A stretch of DNA of 64,000 bases from Leeuwenhoekiella marinoflava DSM 3653 (GCF_900129005.1 NZ_FQUN01000006.1:248001-312000), one strand, 5' to 3'. Numbered from the stretch's first letter, positions 1 through 9,288 are shown. Notes: generated by a model from the sequence alone, not told the origin. Program-made: numbers and translations.

Positions 1-408
1 GAAACTGAAGATAATTCCCGAACGATTATCAAATTAGAAGCAGAGGAGACAACTACAACGGGTGAAGGAATTGAAAAAGCTTTTTTCAAAAAAAGCGATT
101 ATATCCAATTTACCAAAGCGACCTCAAACAGCATCACGTTTGAAGTCAATCCCGGCGTTGCGAATAGCTATTTATTGCGCTATCGCTTTATGAATATGAA
201 TACAAATCCGGTTAACGCACAGTTGACGATTGAGGATGCAAACGGGATTAAAGTCACGAATCAAACAATCGCATTTCCGCCAGCAGGCGAAAAGTGGAAA
301 ATTTTAAATACTACTTCAGGAGGCTTTATTAACGCCGGAACTTACAAAATCACGCTTCAAGGATCTGATTTAAAAGGACTACGCATTGAATCTTTTGAAT
401 TTCAATAA
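1..408 (+). CDS. Partial protein (C-terminal end), CBM6/CBM35-like carbohydrate-binding module
   Basis: The reading frame is open from base 1 to a TAA at 406-408, so the first ATG inside it (175) is not the true start and the gene begins outside the window. The visible 135 residues look like a beta-sandwich carbohydrate-binding domain: an 'IKLEAEE' opening strand, aromatic and Asn-rich loops, and a 'GTYKITLQGSDLKGLRIESFEF' -type end in which glycine and hydrophobic strands alternate. It ends six bases before a GH2 gene on the same strand, so it is probably the binding module of another secreted glycoside hydrolase in the same polysaccharide locus. The catalytic part cannot be seen, so the enzyme family is unknown. 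Confidence 0.6.
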   Translation, partial: ETEDNSRTIIKLEAEETTTTGEGIEKAFFKKSDYIQFTKATSNSITFEVNPGVANSYLLRYRFMNMNTNPVNAQLTIEDANGIKVTNQTIAFPPAGEKWKILNTTSGGFINAGTYKITLQGSDLKGLRIESFEFQ

Positions 409-414
409 AACATT

Positions 415-2865
415 ATGATTAAGAGCATTTTTTATCGATTCATACTGAGTAGCTTTTGTTTGCTTTTGCTTGTTTCATGCAACACTTCCGAAGCGGAAAA
501 TCGTATTGTTGAAGATTTTAATTTTGAATGGCAATTTCATTTAGGAGATACTGCTAATGCTCAGAATATTGGTTTTAATACTCAAAGTTGGCGGAGTTTA
601 AACCTGCCACACGATTGGAGTATTGAAGGATCTTTTAGCGAAGAACATCCAACAAAACCGGAAGGTGGAGCATTACCGGCAGGAATTGGTTGGTATCGTA
701 AAACGTTTTCTTTACCAAAGGAATGGAAAGACAAGTCTGTCGCTATTGAGTTTGATGGTGTTTACAGAAATAGCGAAGTATGGATTAATGGGGAATACTT
801 GGGTAAACGTCCTAATGGGTACATTTCATTCGCTTATGAATTAACCAAACATTTAAATTATGGAACTGAAACAAATATAATAGCTGTAAGAGTAGATAAT
901 TCTGCTCAGCCAAACTCCAGATGGTATACCGGTTCCGGGATCTATAGAAATGTGCGTCTTGTAGCTACCGAAAAATTACATGTTGCGCATTGGGGAACTT
1001 TTGTTAAAACACCACAGGTTTCAAAAGAGCAGGCCGAGGTGGAGTTAGCAGTGAAGCTTCAGAATGATTCAGAAGCTGAGAAAGTCTATCGCGTCATCTC
1101 CCGTATTTTAAATTCAGAACAACAAGAAGTTGCTACAATTACTTCCGAAGAAAGAAGCATTCAAGCTAAAAGTACAGACAGTATTGCTGGCGTTACCAGA
1201 GTTAACCAACCGCAATTATGGAGTATAGAAAATCCACATCTTTATAGCATTGTCACTACAATTTATGAGAATGACAAAGCTGTAGACCAGTATAAAACTC
1301 CTTTAGGAATTCGTTTTTTTGATTTTAAAGCAGAAACCGGGTTTACGCTTAACGGCGTTTCTACAAAAATTTTAGGGGTGTGTTTGCATCATGATAATGG
1401 TGCTTTAGGCGCGGTGGCTAATAGATACGCGATAAAACGCAAGCTTAGCATTCTAAAGGACATGGGTGTAAATGGAATCAGAACTGCTCACAATCCACCT
1501 TCTCTTGAGTTATTGCAATTATGTGATGAAATGGGTTTTATTGTTCAGGATGAAGCCTTTGATGTTTGGAAAAAGAAAAAAGTAGCAGCAGATTATCATA
1601 CCGATTGGGCAGATTGGTATAAAAAAGATTTACAGGATTTAGTTAAGCGCGACCGCAACCATCCTTCGGTATTTATGTGGAGTATAGGTAATGAGATCAG
1701 AGAGCAGTTTGACAGTACCGGTATTGCTATAACAAAAGAGCTTGTGGGGCTTGTGAAAGAGCTTGATAAAACCAGACCGGTAACCTGTGCGTTGACTGAA
1801 AATATTCCTGAGAAAAATTTTATTTACCAGTCTGGCGCTTTAGACCTATTAGGTTTTAACTACAAACACGAAGATTATAAATCATTTCCCAATCGTTTTA
1901 AAGGTGAAAAAATCATCGCGTCAGAGACTATGTCTGCTCTAGCTACACGAGGTCATTATGATCTTCCGGCAGCTGAGGTAAAAAGATGGCCACCGGCACA
2001 TCATGCTCCTTTTGACGGAAATGAAGATTATACCGTTTCTGCTTACGACATGGTTTCAGCCTATTGGGGTTCAACACATGAAGAAACCTGGAAAGAGGTT
2101 AAAAAGCTTGATTTTATTGCCGGTTTGTTTATCTGGACGGGCTTCGATTATTTGGGTGAACCTATCCCGTATCCCTATCCTGCGCGCAGTTCTTATTTCG
2201 GAATTGTAGATTTAGCTGGCTTTCCTAAAGATGTGTATTATATGTATCAAAGTGAATGGACAACTAAACCTGTTCTGCATCTATTTCCGCATTGGAATTG
2301 GGATGAGGGACAAGAAGTTGACGTTTGGGCATATTATAATAATGCGGATGAAGTTGAACTTTTTTTAAATGGAAAATCATTAGGCAGCAAATCTAAAAAC
2401 GGAGATGATTTACATATTTCCTGGAAAGTAGATTATGTCCCCGGAATTCTAAAAGCAGTTTCCAGTAAAAATGGAAAAGTCGTTTTGGAAAAAGAAATAA
2501 AAACAGCCGGAGCACCTGCACAAATTAAGTTAACCCCAGATAAAAAAGCAATCTCAGATGATGGCTATGATCTAATTTATGTTACGGTTGAGGTTTTAGA
2601 TGAAAACGGAAATTTGACACCCAAGTCAAATAATCAAATCAATTTTAGTATCGAAGGAGGTGGAAGTATTGTAGGAGTTGATAATGGATATCAAGCCAAC
2701 TTAAACTCCTTTAAAGACAAGAGCTGTCAAGTATACAATGGGAAGTGTATTGTAATTATACAATCTAATCGTTTTGAGAATCTAATCACTCTTAAAGCAT
2801 CCTCTCCAAAGCTTCAAAGTGAATTACTTAATATTGCAGTAGAACCAATAGAAAAAAAGGAATAA
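415..2865 (+). CDS. GH2 family beta-glycosidase lipoprotein (beta-galactosidase-like)
   Basis: This 816-residue protein starts with a lipoprotein signal (hydrophobic core, lipobox LVSC at about residues 19-22), so it is probably anchored in an outer or periplasmic membrane leaflet. The GH2 layout is visible: sugar-binding jelly roll with 'LPHDWSIEG' and 'VWINGEYLG', immunoglobulin-like domain, then a TIM barrel with 'GIRTAHNPPS'. The acid/base Glu is E427 in 'SIGNEI' and the likely nucleophile is E504 in 'IIASETMS', a spacing like that of LacZ. About 200 C-terminal residues form beta domains of the DUF4982/invasin type common in Bacteroidetes GH2 enzymes. It sits directly before the fucose operon (2 bases to the next gene), which suggests it trims beta-linked sugars, probably galactose, from a fucose-containing polymer. 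The exact substrate cannot be read from sequence. Confidence 0.85.
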   Translation: MIKSIFYRFILSSFCLLLLVSCNTSEAENRIVEDFNFEWQFHLGDTANAQNIGFNTQSWRSLNLPHDWSIEGSFSEEHPTKPEGGALPAGIGWYRKTFSLPKEWKDKSVAIEFDGVYRNSEVWINGEYLGKRPNGYISFAYELTKHLNYGTETNIIAVRVDNSAQPNSRWYTGSGIYRNVRLVATEKLHVAHWGTFVKTPQVSKEQAEVELAVKLQNDSEAEKVYRVISRILNSEQQEVATITSEERSIQAKSTDSIAGVTRVNQPQLWSIENPHLYSIVTTIYENDKAVDQYKTPLGIRFFDFKAETGFTLNGVSTKILGVCLHHDNGALGAVANRYAIKRKLSILKDMGVNGIRTAHNPPSLELLQLCDEMGFIVQDEAFDVWKKKKVAADYHTDWADWYKKDLQDLVKRDRNHPSVFMWSIGNEIREQFDSTGIAITKELVGLVKELDKTRPVTCALTENIPEKNFIYQSGALDLLGFNYKHEDYKSFPNRFKGEKIIASETMSALATRGHYDLPAAEVKRWPPAHHAPFDGNEDYTVSAYDMVSAYWGSTHEETWKEVKKLDFIAGLFIWTGFDYLGEPIPYPYPARSSYFGIVDLAGFPKDVYYMYQSEWTTKPVLHLFPHWNWDEGQEVDVWAYYNNADEVELFLNGKSLGSKSKNGDDLHISWKVDYVPGILKAVSSKNGKVVLEKEIKTAGAPAQIKLTPDKKAISDDGYDLIYVTVEVLDENGNLTPKSNNQINFSIEGGGSIVGVDNGYQANLNSFKDKSCQVYNGKCIVIIQSNRFENLITLKASSPKLQSELLNIAVEPIEKKE

Positions 2866-2867
2866 TC

Positions 2868-3881
2868 ATGAAATATATTGTTTGTGAAGAACCGGGAATT
2901 TTTTTGCTTAATGATAAGCAAAAACCAGAGCGAGCGGCTGATGAAGCATTAATTAAAATTCACCGTGTAGGTATATGCGGTACAGATTTGCACGCATATG
3001 CCGGCAATCAGGCATTTTTTAAGTATCCTCGTATTTTGGGGCATGAACTTTCAGGAGAAATCATAGATGTTGGTGATAATCCGCAGAATTTAAAGAATGG
3101 GGATCGGGTTTTAGTTATGCCTTATGTAAGTTGTGGTGATTGCGTTGCTTGCCGCCAGGCTAAGACCAATTGCTGTACAAACATTGAGGTTTTAGGAGTG
3201 CATACAGATGGTGGGATGCAAGAAGTTCTAGCAATACGCACTGAATTGTTAATCTCTTCAGAGAACCTCTCTTATGATGAAATGGCGTTGGTAGAACCTC
3301 TTGCTATAGGAGCCCATGCATTACGAAGAGCTGCATTAAAGGCTGGAGAAACAATTGTTGTTGTTGGCTGTGGCCCTATAGGAATAGGTATATTAAAGCT
3401 TGCTCAACTTCAAGGAGCTCATACGATTGCTCTTGATGTAGCTGAATCAAGATTAGAATTTGTAAAAGAAAAAATAGGAGTTGATCATATCGTTAACGTG
3501 TCTCAAAATGCCGTAGCCGAAGTTGCAAAAATCACAAATGGAGAGCTGGCAACAGCTGTATTTGATGCTACCGGAAATAAAAGAGCTTTAGAAAGTGGCG
3601 TAGATTATATGGCACATGGAGGTCGTTATATATTGGTGGGCTTATCTAAAGACGACTTACTATTTAATCACCCGGCAATACATGCAAAAGAGTCAAGCAT
3701 CTTGTGTAGCAGAAACGCTACTCTTGAAGATTTTCAACTGGTATTAAATAATTTGAAGCACTTTCCTTCAGATGTTTTTATAACGCATAAGGTGAATTTT
3801 ACCGAAATGATTACACATTTTGATTCGTGGTTATCACCTGAAAACAAAGTAATTAAAGCAATGGTTAGCTTTACAGATTAA
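2868..3881 (+). CDS. Zinc-dependent medium-chain alcohol/polyol dehydrogenase
   Basis: This is a 337-residue MDR-family dehydrogenase. The catalytic zinc site is 'GICGTDLHA' near residue 37 plus 'GHELSG' near residue 60. The structural zinc cluster 'CGDCVACRQAKTNCC' follows, then a Rossmann glycine motif 'VGCGPIGIG'. The family includes L-gulonate/L-galactonate 5-dehydrogenases, sorbitol and threonine dehydrogenases. It begins two bases after the GH2 stop and heads the sugar-acid genes, so it should act on a sugar, sugar acid or aldehyde of the same pathway. The two SDR enzymes downstream already cover the two oxidations of the known L-fucose route, so the precise substrate is open; L-fucose, L-galactonate or a side product are candidates. 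Confidence 0.75.
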   Translation: MKYIVCEEPGIFLLNDKQKPERAADEALIKIHRVGICGTDLHAYAGNQAFFKYPRILGHELSGEIIDVGDNPQNLKNGDRVLVMPYVSCGDCVACRQAKTNCCTNIEVLGVHTDGGMQEVLAIRTELLISSENLSYDEMALVEPLAIGAHALRRAALKAGETIVVVGCGPIGIGILKLAQLQGAHTIALDVAESRLEFVKEKIGVDHIVNVSQNAVAEVAKITNGELATAVFDATGNKRALESGVDYMAHGGRYILVGLSKDDLLFNHPAIHAKESSILCSRNATLEDFQLVLNNLKHFPSDVFITHKVNFTEMITHFDSWLSPENKVIKAMVSFTD

Positions 3882-3957
3882 TTATTAAATTCATTTATGA
3901 TCAATACTATAACGATTTCATAAAAAGAAAAATTAAATTAATGCATTAATTCAAACT

Positions 3958-4731
3958 ATGAAGTTTAATTTAAAAAACAAAACCGCAATAGTAACTGGAG
4001 CGGGTAGTGGTATAGGTAAAGCTATAGCTACAACACTTGGAAGCCATAATGCTCACGTACATATTTTTGAGCTGAATGAAGAATTAGCTACTAACACAGC
4101 CCAAGAAATTGAACGTTTTGGAGGTAAAGCTACGGCGCATCTTTGTGATGTCACCAACCAAAAAGAAGTTTTAGAGCTCCTAGAAAGTATTTCAAAAACT
4201 TCGACGATAGATATTCTGATTAATAATGCAGGTATCGCTCATATAGGTTCTTTAGAAAAAACTTCTGTAGAAGACTTAGACCGTGTTTATGCCGTTAATA
4301 TAAAAGGAGTTTACAATTGTATGTATGCAGCAATTCCATTTATGAAAAAAAGTGGAGGAGTCATTCTTAACATGACATCAATAGCCTCATCGGTAGGTAT
4401 TGCAGATCGGTTTGCTTATTCGATGTCAAAAGGGGCAGCCTTAACGATGACGTATTCAGTAGCAAAAGATTATCTGGAATATGGTATTCGTTGTAATTGT
4501 ATTTCTCCGGCACGTATTCATACTCCTTTTGTAGATGGTTTTATAAAGAATAATTATCCGGGAGAAGAAGCTGAAATGTTTGATAAACTTTCAAAAACAC
4601 AACCTATAGGACGTATGGGAAAACCTCAGGAAGTAGCAGATTTAGCTTTGTATCTCTGTTCTGACGAAGCTTCATTTATAACCGGTACAGAGTTTCCTAT
4701 TGACGGAGGTTTTATAAAATTGAATAATTAA
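3958..4731 (+). CDS. SDR oxidoreductase, probable 2-keto-3-deoxy-L-fuconate dehydrogenase
   Basis: This is a classical 257-residue short-chain dehydrogenase: cofactor motif 'TGAGSGIG' at residues 13-20, 'NNAG' near 90, catalytic Ser in 'NMTSIASS' and Tyr-x3-Lys in 'YSMSKG'. The 'CISPARIHTPFVDGF' stretch after the active site recalls dehydrogenases acting on 2-keto-3-deoxy sugar acids, and the gene stands directly before the diketo-deoxy-fuconate hydrolase that would use its product. The functional split between this SDR and the one at 6439 is inferred from motifs and order and could be reversed. A 76-base AT-rich gap separates it from the zinc dehydrogenase. Confidence 0.65.
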   Translation: MKFNLKNKTAIVTGAGSGIGKAIATTLGSHNAHVHIFELNEELATNTAQEIERFGGKATAHLCDVTNQKEVLELLESISKTSTIDILINNAGIAHIGSLEKTSVEDLDRVYAVNIKGVYNCMYAAIPFMKKSGGVILNMTSIASSVGIADRFAYSMSKGAALTMTYSVAKDYLEYGIRCNCISPARIHTPFVDGFIKNNYPGEEAEMFDKLSKTQPIGRMGKPQEVADLALYLCSDEASFITGTEFPIDGGFIKLNN

Positions 4732-4750
4732 AAACATATAAAAAGGATTC

Positions 4751-5611
4751 ATGAAATTAATACGATTTGGGGAATTAAATAATGAAAAACCCGGAGTTCA
4801 ACTTGCAGATACTACTAAAATAGATGTTTCAGAATTTGGAGAAGATTATACCGAACAATTTTTTGAAACCGATGGTTTAAACCGATTAGAAAAGTGGTTA
4901 AACGAAAACCAGTCTAGTTGTAAGGTTTTACCTGAAAACACACGTTTGGGATCTCCCATTGCCAGACCATCTAAACTGGTTTGTGTAGGTCTAAATTATG
5001 CAAAACATGCAGCAGAAAGCGGTATGGATCTACCTAAAGAGCCGGTGTTGTTTTTTAAAGCAACTTCATCAATTGTAGGTCCTTACGACACGGTTGTTAT
5101 TCCTAAAGGAAGTACCAAAACAGATTGGGAGGTAGAACTTGCGGTTGTTATAGGCAAGAAAGCTTCTTACGTTTCAGAATCAGAGGCACTTGATTATGTC
5201 GCCGGTTATGTGCTTCATAATGATGTAAGTGAACGAGCTTTTCAATTAGAACGGGAGGGACAATGGGTAAAAGGAAAAAGCTGCGATACGTTTGCACCAT
5301 TAGGTCCGTTTTTAGCAACAAAAGATGAGGTTAAGGATCCTAATAATTTGCATTTATGGCTTAAGCTAAATGGAAAAACCATGCAAGATAGTACGACTTC
5401 AGATTTAGTGTTCAACATACAAGAGGTGGTTAGTTACATCAGTCAGTTTATGACCTTATTGCCTGGTGATGTTATCTCTACAGGAACGCCTTTTGGAGTA
5501 GGTCTGGGTTTAAAACCACCGCTTTATTTAAAACAGGGCGATGTGATGGAATTGGGAGTTGAAGGTTTGGGTATATCAAAGCAAGAAGTTGTAGCCTACG
5601 AGAACTTATGA
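4751..5611 (+). CDS. FAH-family hydrolase, probable 2,4-diketo-3-deoxy-L-fuconate hydrolase
   Basis: This 286-residue fumarylacetoacetate hydrolase family protein has the usual core: 'CVGLNYAKHAAESG', 'PVLFFKATSS', 'DWEVELAVVIG' with the metal-binding acidic residues, 'NDVSERAFQ', and 'DVISTGTPFGVG' with the oxyanion region. In non-phosphorylative L-fucose or L-rhamnose pathways this family cleaves 2,4-diketo-3-deoxy-fuconate/rhamnonate to pyruvate and L-lactate. The next gene overlaps its stop by four bases (ATGA at 5608-5611), which indicates translational coupling with the lactonase. Cytosolic. The family call is firm; the substrate rests on operon context. Confidence 0.8.
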   Translation: MKLIRFGELNNEKPGVQLADTTKIDVSEFGEDYTEQFFETDGLNRLEKWLNENQSSCKVLPENTRLGSPIARPSKLVCVGLNYAKHAAESGMDLPKEPVLFFKATSSIVGPYDTVVIPKGSTKTDWEVELAVVIGKKASYVSESEALDYVAGYVLHNDVSERAFQLEREGQWVKGKSCDTFAPLGPFLATKDEVKDPNNLHLWLKLNGKTMQDSTTSDLVFNIQEVVSYISQFMTLLPGDVISTGTPFGVGLGLKPPLYLKQGDVMELGVEGLGISKQEVVAYENL

Positions 5612-6435
5612 TTATTGACAGCCACCAGCATTTTTGGGTTTACAATCCTATAAAGCATTCTTGGATTGCTGATTCTATGGCTGCGATACGAAAGGATTTT
5701 TTACCTGCTGATTTAAAAGCAATTTATGCTGATCAGCAGGTTGATGGATGTGTTGCAGTACAGGCAGATCAGACCAATTCAGAAACTGATTTTTTAGTAA
5801 AACTGGCTGCTGAAACCAGTTTTATAAGGGGAGTAGTTGGCTGGGTAGATTTGCAAAATTCTAATATTGAAGAACTTCTTGAAAAACGTTCACACGATAA
5901 AATCGTTAAAGGATTCAGGCATATAGTTCAAGGAGAATCAGATCCTAATTTTTTACTTCGGAAAGAATTTCTGACAGGGATAACTGCTTTAGGTCATTTT
6001 GATTATACCTATGATATTTTAGTGTTTCCACATCAATTGGTTTCCGTGTTAGAGTTTGTAAAGAAGTTTCCACAGCAAAAATTTGTACTGGATCATTTAG
6101 CTAAGCCTTACGTAAAAGATGGTTTTTATGAGGGATGGGCTGCGGTGATGCAATTGGTTGCTGAATGTGAAAATGTATCCTGCAAGCTTTCAGGATTAAT
6201 AACCGAAGCAGATTATAAATACTGGACTTCCCAAGATTTACACCCGTACATGGAACTCGTTCTGGAAGCATTTGGACCTTCCAGATTATTATTTGGTTCA
6301 GATTGGCCTGTGTGTCTTGTCGCCGGAACATTTGCGGATGTAAAACGAACAACAGAAGACTTCATCAATAAATTAAGTGAAGATGAACAGCAAAAAATAA
6401 TGGGTATTAACGCCATTAACTTTTACAATCTCTAA
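5608..6435 (+). CDS. Amidohydrolase-family L-fuconolactonase
   Basis: This 275-residue metal-dependent amidohydrolase of the COG3618 group has 'DSHQHFWVYNP' at the N-terminus (first HxH metal pair), 'FVLDHLAKPYV' near residue 165 (strand 5 His), 'SCKLSGLIT' and 'LLFGSDWPVC' with the last metal Asp. This group includes L-fuconolactonase and L-rhamnono-1,4-lactonase, which open the lactone made by the sugar dehydrogenase. Start and upstream stop overlap in ATGA. The next gene follows four bases after its stop. Fucose is preferred over rhamnose because of the FucP-type permease in the operon. Confidence 0.82.
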   Translation: MIIDSHQHFWVYNPIKHSWIADSMAAIRKDFLPADLKAIYADQQVDGCVAVQADQTNSETDFLVKLAAETSFIRGVVGWVDLQNSNIEELLEKRSHDKIVKGFRHIVQGESDPNFLLRKEFLTGITALGHFDYTYDILVFPHQLVSVLEFVKKFPQQKFVLDHLAKPYVKDGFYEGWAAVMQLVAECENVSCKLSGLITEADYKYWTSQDLHPYMELVLEAFGPSRLLFGSDWPVCLVAGTFADVKRTTEDFINKLSEDEQQKIMGINAINFYNL

Positions 6436-6438
6436 ATT

Positions 6439-7233
6439 ATGAATTTAAACTTAGAAGGAAAAGTAGTTTTAGTTACCGGTTCTGCAGGAATGCTAGGTAG
6501 CATAGGACACACTGTGGTTTTTGCCTTGGCAGAAGAAGGAGCAATTCCCGTTTTATTAGACCGCAATTCTCGTGGTTTTGAATATGAAAATCAGTTGCAG
6601 GAAAAAGGAATTGACAGCACTTTTTATCAAACCGATTTATCTGATACTGAGCAAATCAAAAAATCAATAGAAAAACTTACTGAAAAATACGGTCGTATTG
6701 ATGCAATCATCAATAATGTGGGAGTTAATGATGGTATATCATTAGAAGGCTCAATAGCCGATTTTATGTACTCTTTAAAACTGAATCTGGTGAGTTTTTT
6801 TGCAACAGTTAAATATGCATTACCATTATTGAGAAAGAGCAAAGGTTCTATTTTAAATGTTGGGTCTAAAGTAGCCCTTACCGGTCAGGGAGGTACTTCC
6901 GGCTATGCTGCAGCAAAAGGGGGAGTTTTAGGTCTTACTCGAGAATGGGCAGTAGATTTGATACGAGATGGTATCCGTTGTAATGCATTGATTATAGCAG
7001 AAAGTTATACGCCTGCTTATGAAAACTGGATAGATACTATGGAGCATGGAGCCGAAAAATTACAAGCTATTCAAAATACAATTCCTTTTGAAACCAGAAT
7101 GACCACACCACAAGAAATAGCAGATACCATTCTGTTTACTATTTCAGATAAATCTTCACATACCACCGGACAATTTTTATTTGTAGATGGGGGATATGTA
7201 CATCTTGATCGAGCGCTTTTACCGGCAAAATAA
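6439..7233 (+). CDS. SDR oxidoreductase, probable L-fucose dehydrogenase
   Basis: This is a 264-residue classical SDR. The N-terminal nucleotide motif is unusual, 'TGSAGMLGSIG', with extra residues before the final glycine. The NNAG motif reads 'NNVG', and the active site has Ser in 'LNVGSKVALTG' and 'YAAAKGG'. After the active site it has 'AESYTPAYENWI', a pattern resembling L-fucose/L-galactose dehydrogenases of the SDR type, where this loop lines the sugar pocket. It would oxidise L-fucose to L-fucono-lactone, feeding the lactonase immediately upstream. It is part of the same operon, 14 bases before the permease gene. Assignment versus the other SDR is inferred. Confidence 0.62.
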   Translation: MNLNLEGKVVLVTGSAGMLGSIGHTVVFALAEEGAIPVLLDRNSRGFEYENQLQEKGIDSTFYQTDLSDTEQIKKSIEKLTEKYGRIDAIINNVGVNDGISLEGSIADFMYSLKLNLVSFFATVKYALPLLRKSKGSILNVGSKVALTGQGGTSGYAAAKGGVLGLTREWAVDLIRDGIRCNALIIAESYTPAYENWIDTMEHGAEKLQAIQNTIPFETRMTTPQEIADTILFTISDKSSHTTGQFLFVDGGYVHLDRALLPAK

Positions 7234-7247
7234 TATAGAGACTTAAA

Positions 7248-8576
7248 ATGATGAGTACTAAATCTAAAACGCCTTTGGTAGCAAAATCTGTTTTGTTACC
7301 CTTTATATTAATTACCTCATTATTTGCTTTATGGGGTTTCGCAAACGATATAACTAATCCTATGGTCTCTGCCTTTAAAAAGGTTTTAGAACTAGATAAC
7401 TTTCAAGCCTCATTGGTTCAGCTTGCTTTTTATGGAGGTTATTTTACGATGGCGTTGCCTGCAGCAATATTTGTAAACAAATATTCTTATAAAAAAGGAA
7501 TTCTTTTAGGTTTAGGTCTATATGCGTTGGGAGCATTACTTTTTTATCCGGCAGCTGCGTATGAAGAATTTGGGTTCTTTCTTGCAGCACTTTACATTTT
7601 AACCTTTGGTTTAGCGTTTTTAGAGACTACTGCTAACCCTTATATTCTCTCTATGGGTTCCGAAAAAACTGCTACTCAGAGACTAAATTTAGCTCAAGCT
7701 TTTAATCCTATGGGAGCGCTCCTAGGATTGATAATTGCTCAAAAGTTTATTCTTGCCTCACTTCAGTCTGATGATTTATCAGCTGACGGAGTTCCAGTTT
7801 TTTCAACTTTAGGAGAAGAAGGAAAAGCGGTTATAAGAACTGCAGATTTAGCTGTAATTAGAGACCCCTATGTGATACTTGGTCTTGTCGTCATTGCTTT
7901 TTTTGTAATTATAAATATTGTAAAAATGCCACAAAACAAGGAGCAAGAAGGTAAGGTAGATATCGGAAAGTCAATTAGACGTCTGTTTAAATCCAAGAAG
8001 TTTGTAGGAGGAGTGATTGCCCAAGCATTTTATGTGGGAGCTCAGATAATGTGTTGGACCTATTTATATCAATATGCAGAATCCTTTGGGATAGATAATA
8101 CCAAAGCGGTCAATTATGGGATAGCAGCATTAATTGTTTTTCTCACCGGAAGATGGATAGGCACCGCATTGCTGAAATATATTAACTCCGGCAAATTGCT
8201 TTTATTTTTTGCTTTAGGTGCTTCTTGTTGCACACTCATAACAATTTTTATTCCCGGTATGGTAGGTCTTATTGCACTTGTAAGTATTTCTTTTTTTATG
8301 TCTATAATGTTTCCTACAATTTATGGGATTGCCCTTGAAGGACAGGGTGAGGATTCAAAATTTGGAGCTGCTTTTTTAGTAATGGCAATTGTAGGAGGAG
8401 CCCTCATGCCAGCATTGCAAGGATTAATACTTGATTTAGGAGGTTCTGGTTATACAGACACAACAATACTGGGAATACCTGAAGTTAATTTTTCTTTTAT
8501 GCTTCCGTTAGTTTGTTTTGTAATCATTGGCATATATGGAAGAGATGTTTATAAAAATTACAAGTTAGAAGATTGA
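7248..8576 (+). CDS. fucP: L-fucose:H+ symporter family permease (MFS)
   Basis: This 442-residue major facilitator protein has about twelve hydrophobic segments. The FucP-subfamily signatures are clear: 'LFALWGFANDITNPMV' in helix 1, 'QLAFYGGYFTMALPAA' in helix 2 and 'FLETTANPYI' in helix 4. The 'ANDI' and 'ETTANPY' stretches carry the acidic and polar residues that bind proton and sugar in the E. coli protein. A hydrophilic loop near residues 230-250 separates the halves. Inner membrane; imports L-fucose or a related sugar for the enzymes upstream. FucP-like proteins in Bacteroidetes also carry other sugars, so the substrate is supported mainly by its neighbours. ATG at 7248 or 7251 could be the start. 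Confidence 0.82.
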   Translation: MMSTKSKTPLVAKSVLLPFILITSLFALWGFANDITNPMVSAFKKVLELDNFQASLVQLAFYGGYFTMALPAAIFVNKYSYKKGILLGLGLYALGALLFYPAAAYEEFGFFLAALYILTFGLAFLETTANPYILSMGSEKTATQRLNLAQAFNPMGALLGLIIAQKFILASLQSDDLSADGVPVFSTLGEEGKAVIRTADLAVIRDPYVILGLVVIAFFVIINIVKMPQNKEQEGKVDIGKSIRRLFKSKKFVGGVIAQAFYVGAQIMCWTYLYQYAESFGIDNTKAVNYGIAALIVFLTGRWIGTALLKYINSGKLLLFFALGASCCTLITIFIPGMVGLIALVSISFFMSIMFPTIYGIALEGQGEDSKFGAAFLVMAIVGGALMPALQGLILDLGGSGYTDTTILGIPEVNFSFMLPLVCFVIIGIYGRDVYKNYKLED

Positions 8577-8920
8577 TGAAAAATTCAAATCGATTATGCT
8601 TTGCTTGTGATCTTAAAGACGATCCTTTTCTTATTGCTGAGTATAAGAAGTATCATAAAGCGGTATGGCCTGAGATTTTAAAGAGTATAAAAGATGCAGG
8701 AATTCTCAATATGGAAATTTACTTGTGTGAGAATCGTCTTTTTATGATTATGGAAGTTGCAGATAATTTTAAGCTGGAACAAAAAAAGCACATGGATTTA
8801 GAAAATCCTAAAGTTCAGGAATGGGAAAAACTAATGTGGGATTACCAACAAGCCCTTCCAAAAACTAATAAAAATGAAAAGTGGATTCCAATGGAATGTA
8901 TTTTTAAGCTTGATAGTTAA
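8576..8920 (+). CDS. L-rhamnose/L-fucose mutarotase (RhaM family)
   Basis: This is a 114-residue protein of the L-rhamnose mutarotase family (ferredoxin-like dimer). 'YHKAVWPEIL' holds the conserved His and Trp, 'MEIYLCENRLFMIMEV' forms the central strands and 'WEKLMWDYQQALP' the C-terminal helix with the family's W-x-x-x-Q. It would speed anomer interconversion of L-fucose before oxidation. The stop of fucP and the ATG share one base (TGATG at 8574-8578), so the two are translationally coupled. It is the last gene of the fucose operon on this side; no clear hairpin terminator follows. Confidence 0.8.
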   Translation: MKNSNRLCFACDLKDDPFLIAEYKKYHKAVWPEILKSIKDAGILNMEIYLCENRLFMIMEVADNFKLEQKKHMDLENPKVQEWEKLMWDYQQALPKTNKNEKWIPMECIFKLDS

Positions 8921-8989
8921 TTTTTTTTATTGATTATTCCAATAGAGTAAATTAAGGTATTGTAAGTTTCCACAATTCGGCATTGGTAA

Positions 8990-9149
8990 TAACTAGAGAA
9001 TTGGAACTTTTGCTGCTTACAATTGTACTTTCAATCCCATTGATAAACTTGTTGAATCTTACGAGGAAAACAAGAAACTATACGAGCGCTTAGTTCAGGC
9101 AGAGCAAGATAAGGTGGCTTATTTGGAAGAGTTGCTTAAAAAGAATTAA
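8990..9149 (+). pseudogene. Remnant C-terminus of an HTH-type regulator (phage-repressor-like)
   Basis: Read in the frame that ends with the TAA at 9147-9149, this stretch encodes about 48 residues, containing 'NPIDKLVESYEENKKLYERL' followed by 'YLEELLKKN'. This charged coiled-coil tail is typical of Bacteroidetes XRE-type regulators carried on integrated elements. An in-frame TAG lies just upstream (about 8997), no start codon precedes it and no DNA-binding domain can be found, so only the tail survives. The family assignment is from pattern memory; the coding character of the fragment itself is clear. Confidence 0.5.
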
Positions 9150-9271
9150 TTGCTTTAACACAACGATTTACGCGACACTTAGCCACAAAAGTAAGCAATT
9201 AGTCTTATTGTTAAGGAAATCTTAATTTTACACTTTTAAAAAGCGGTTTTCATACACTCTTCATACACTAT

Positions 9272-9288
9272 CCTAGGCTTTGCCTAGG
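9272..9288. repeat. Perfect inverted repeat CCTAGGC-TTT-GCCTAGG
   Basis: A seven-base stem with a three-base loop, not followed by a T run, so it is unlikely to be an intrinsic terminator. It lies between a doubled TCATACACT and the TTGACC repeats. Confidence 0.7.
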
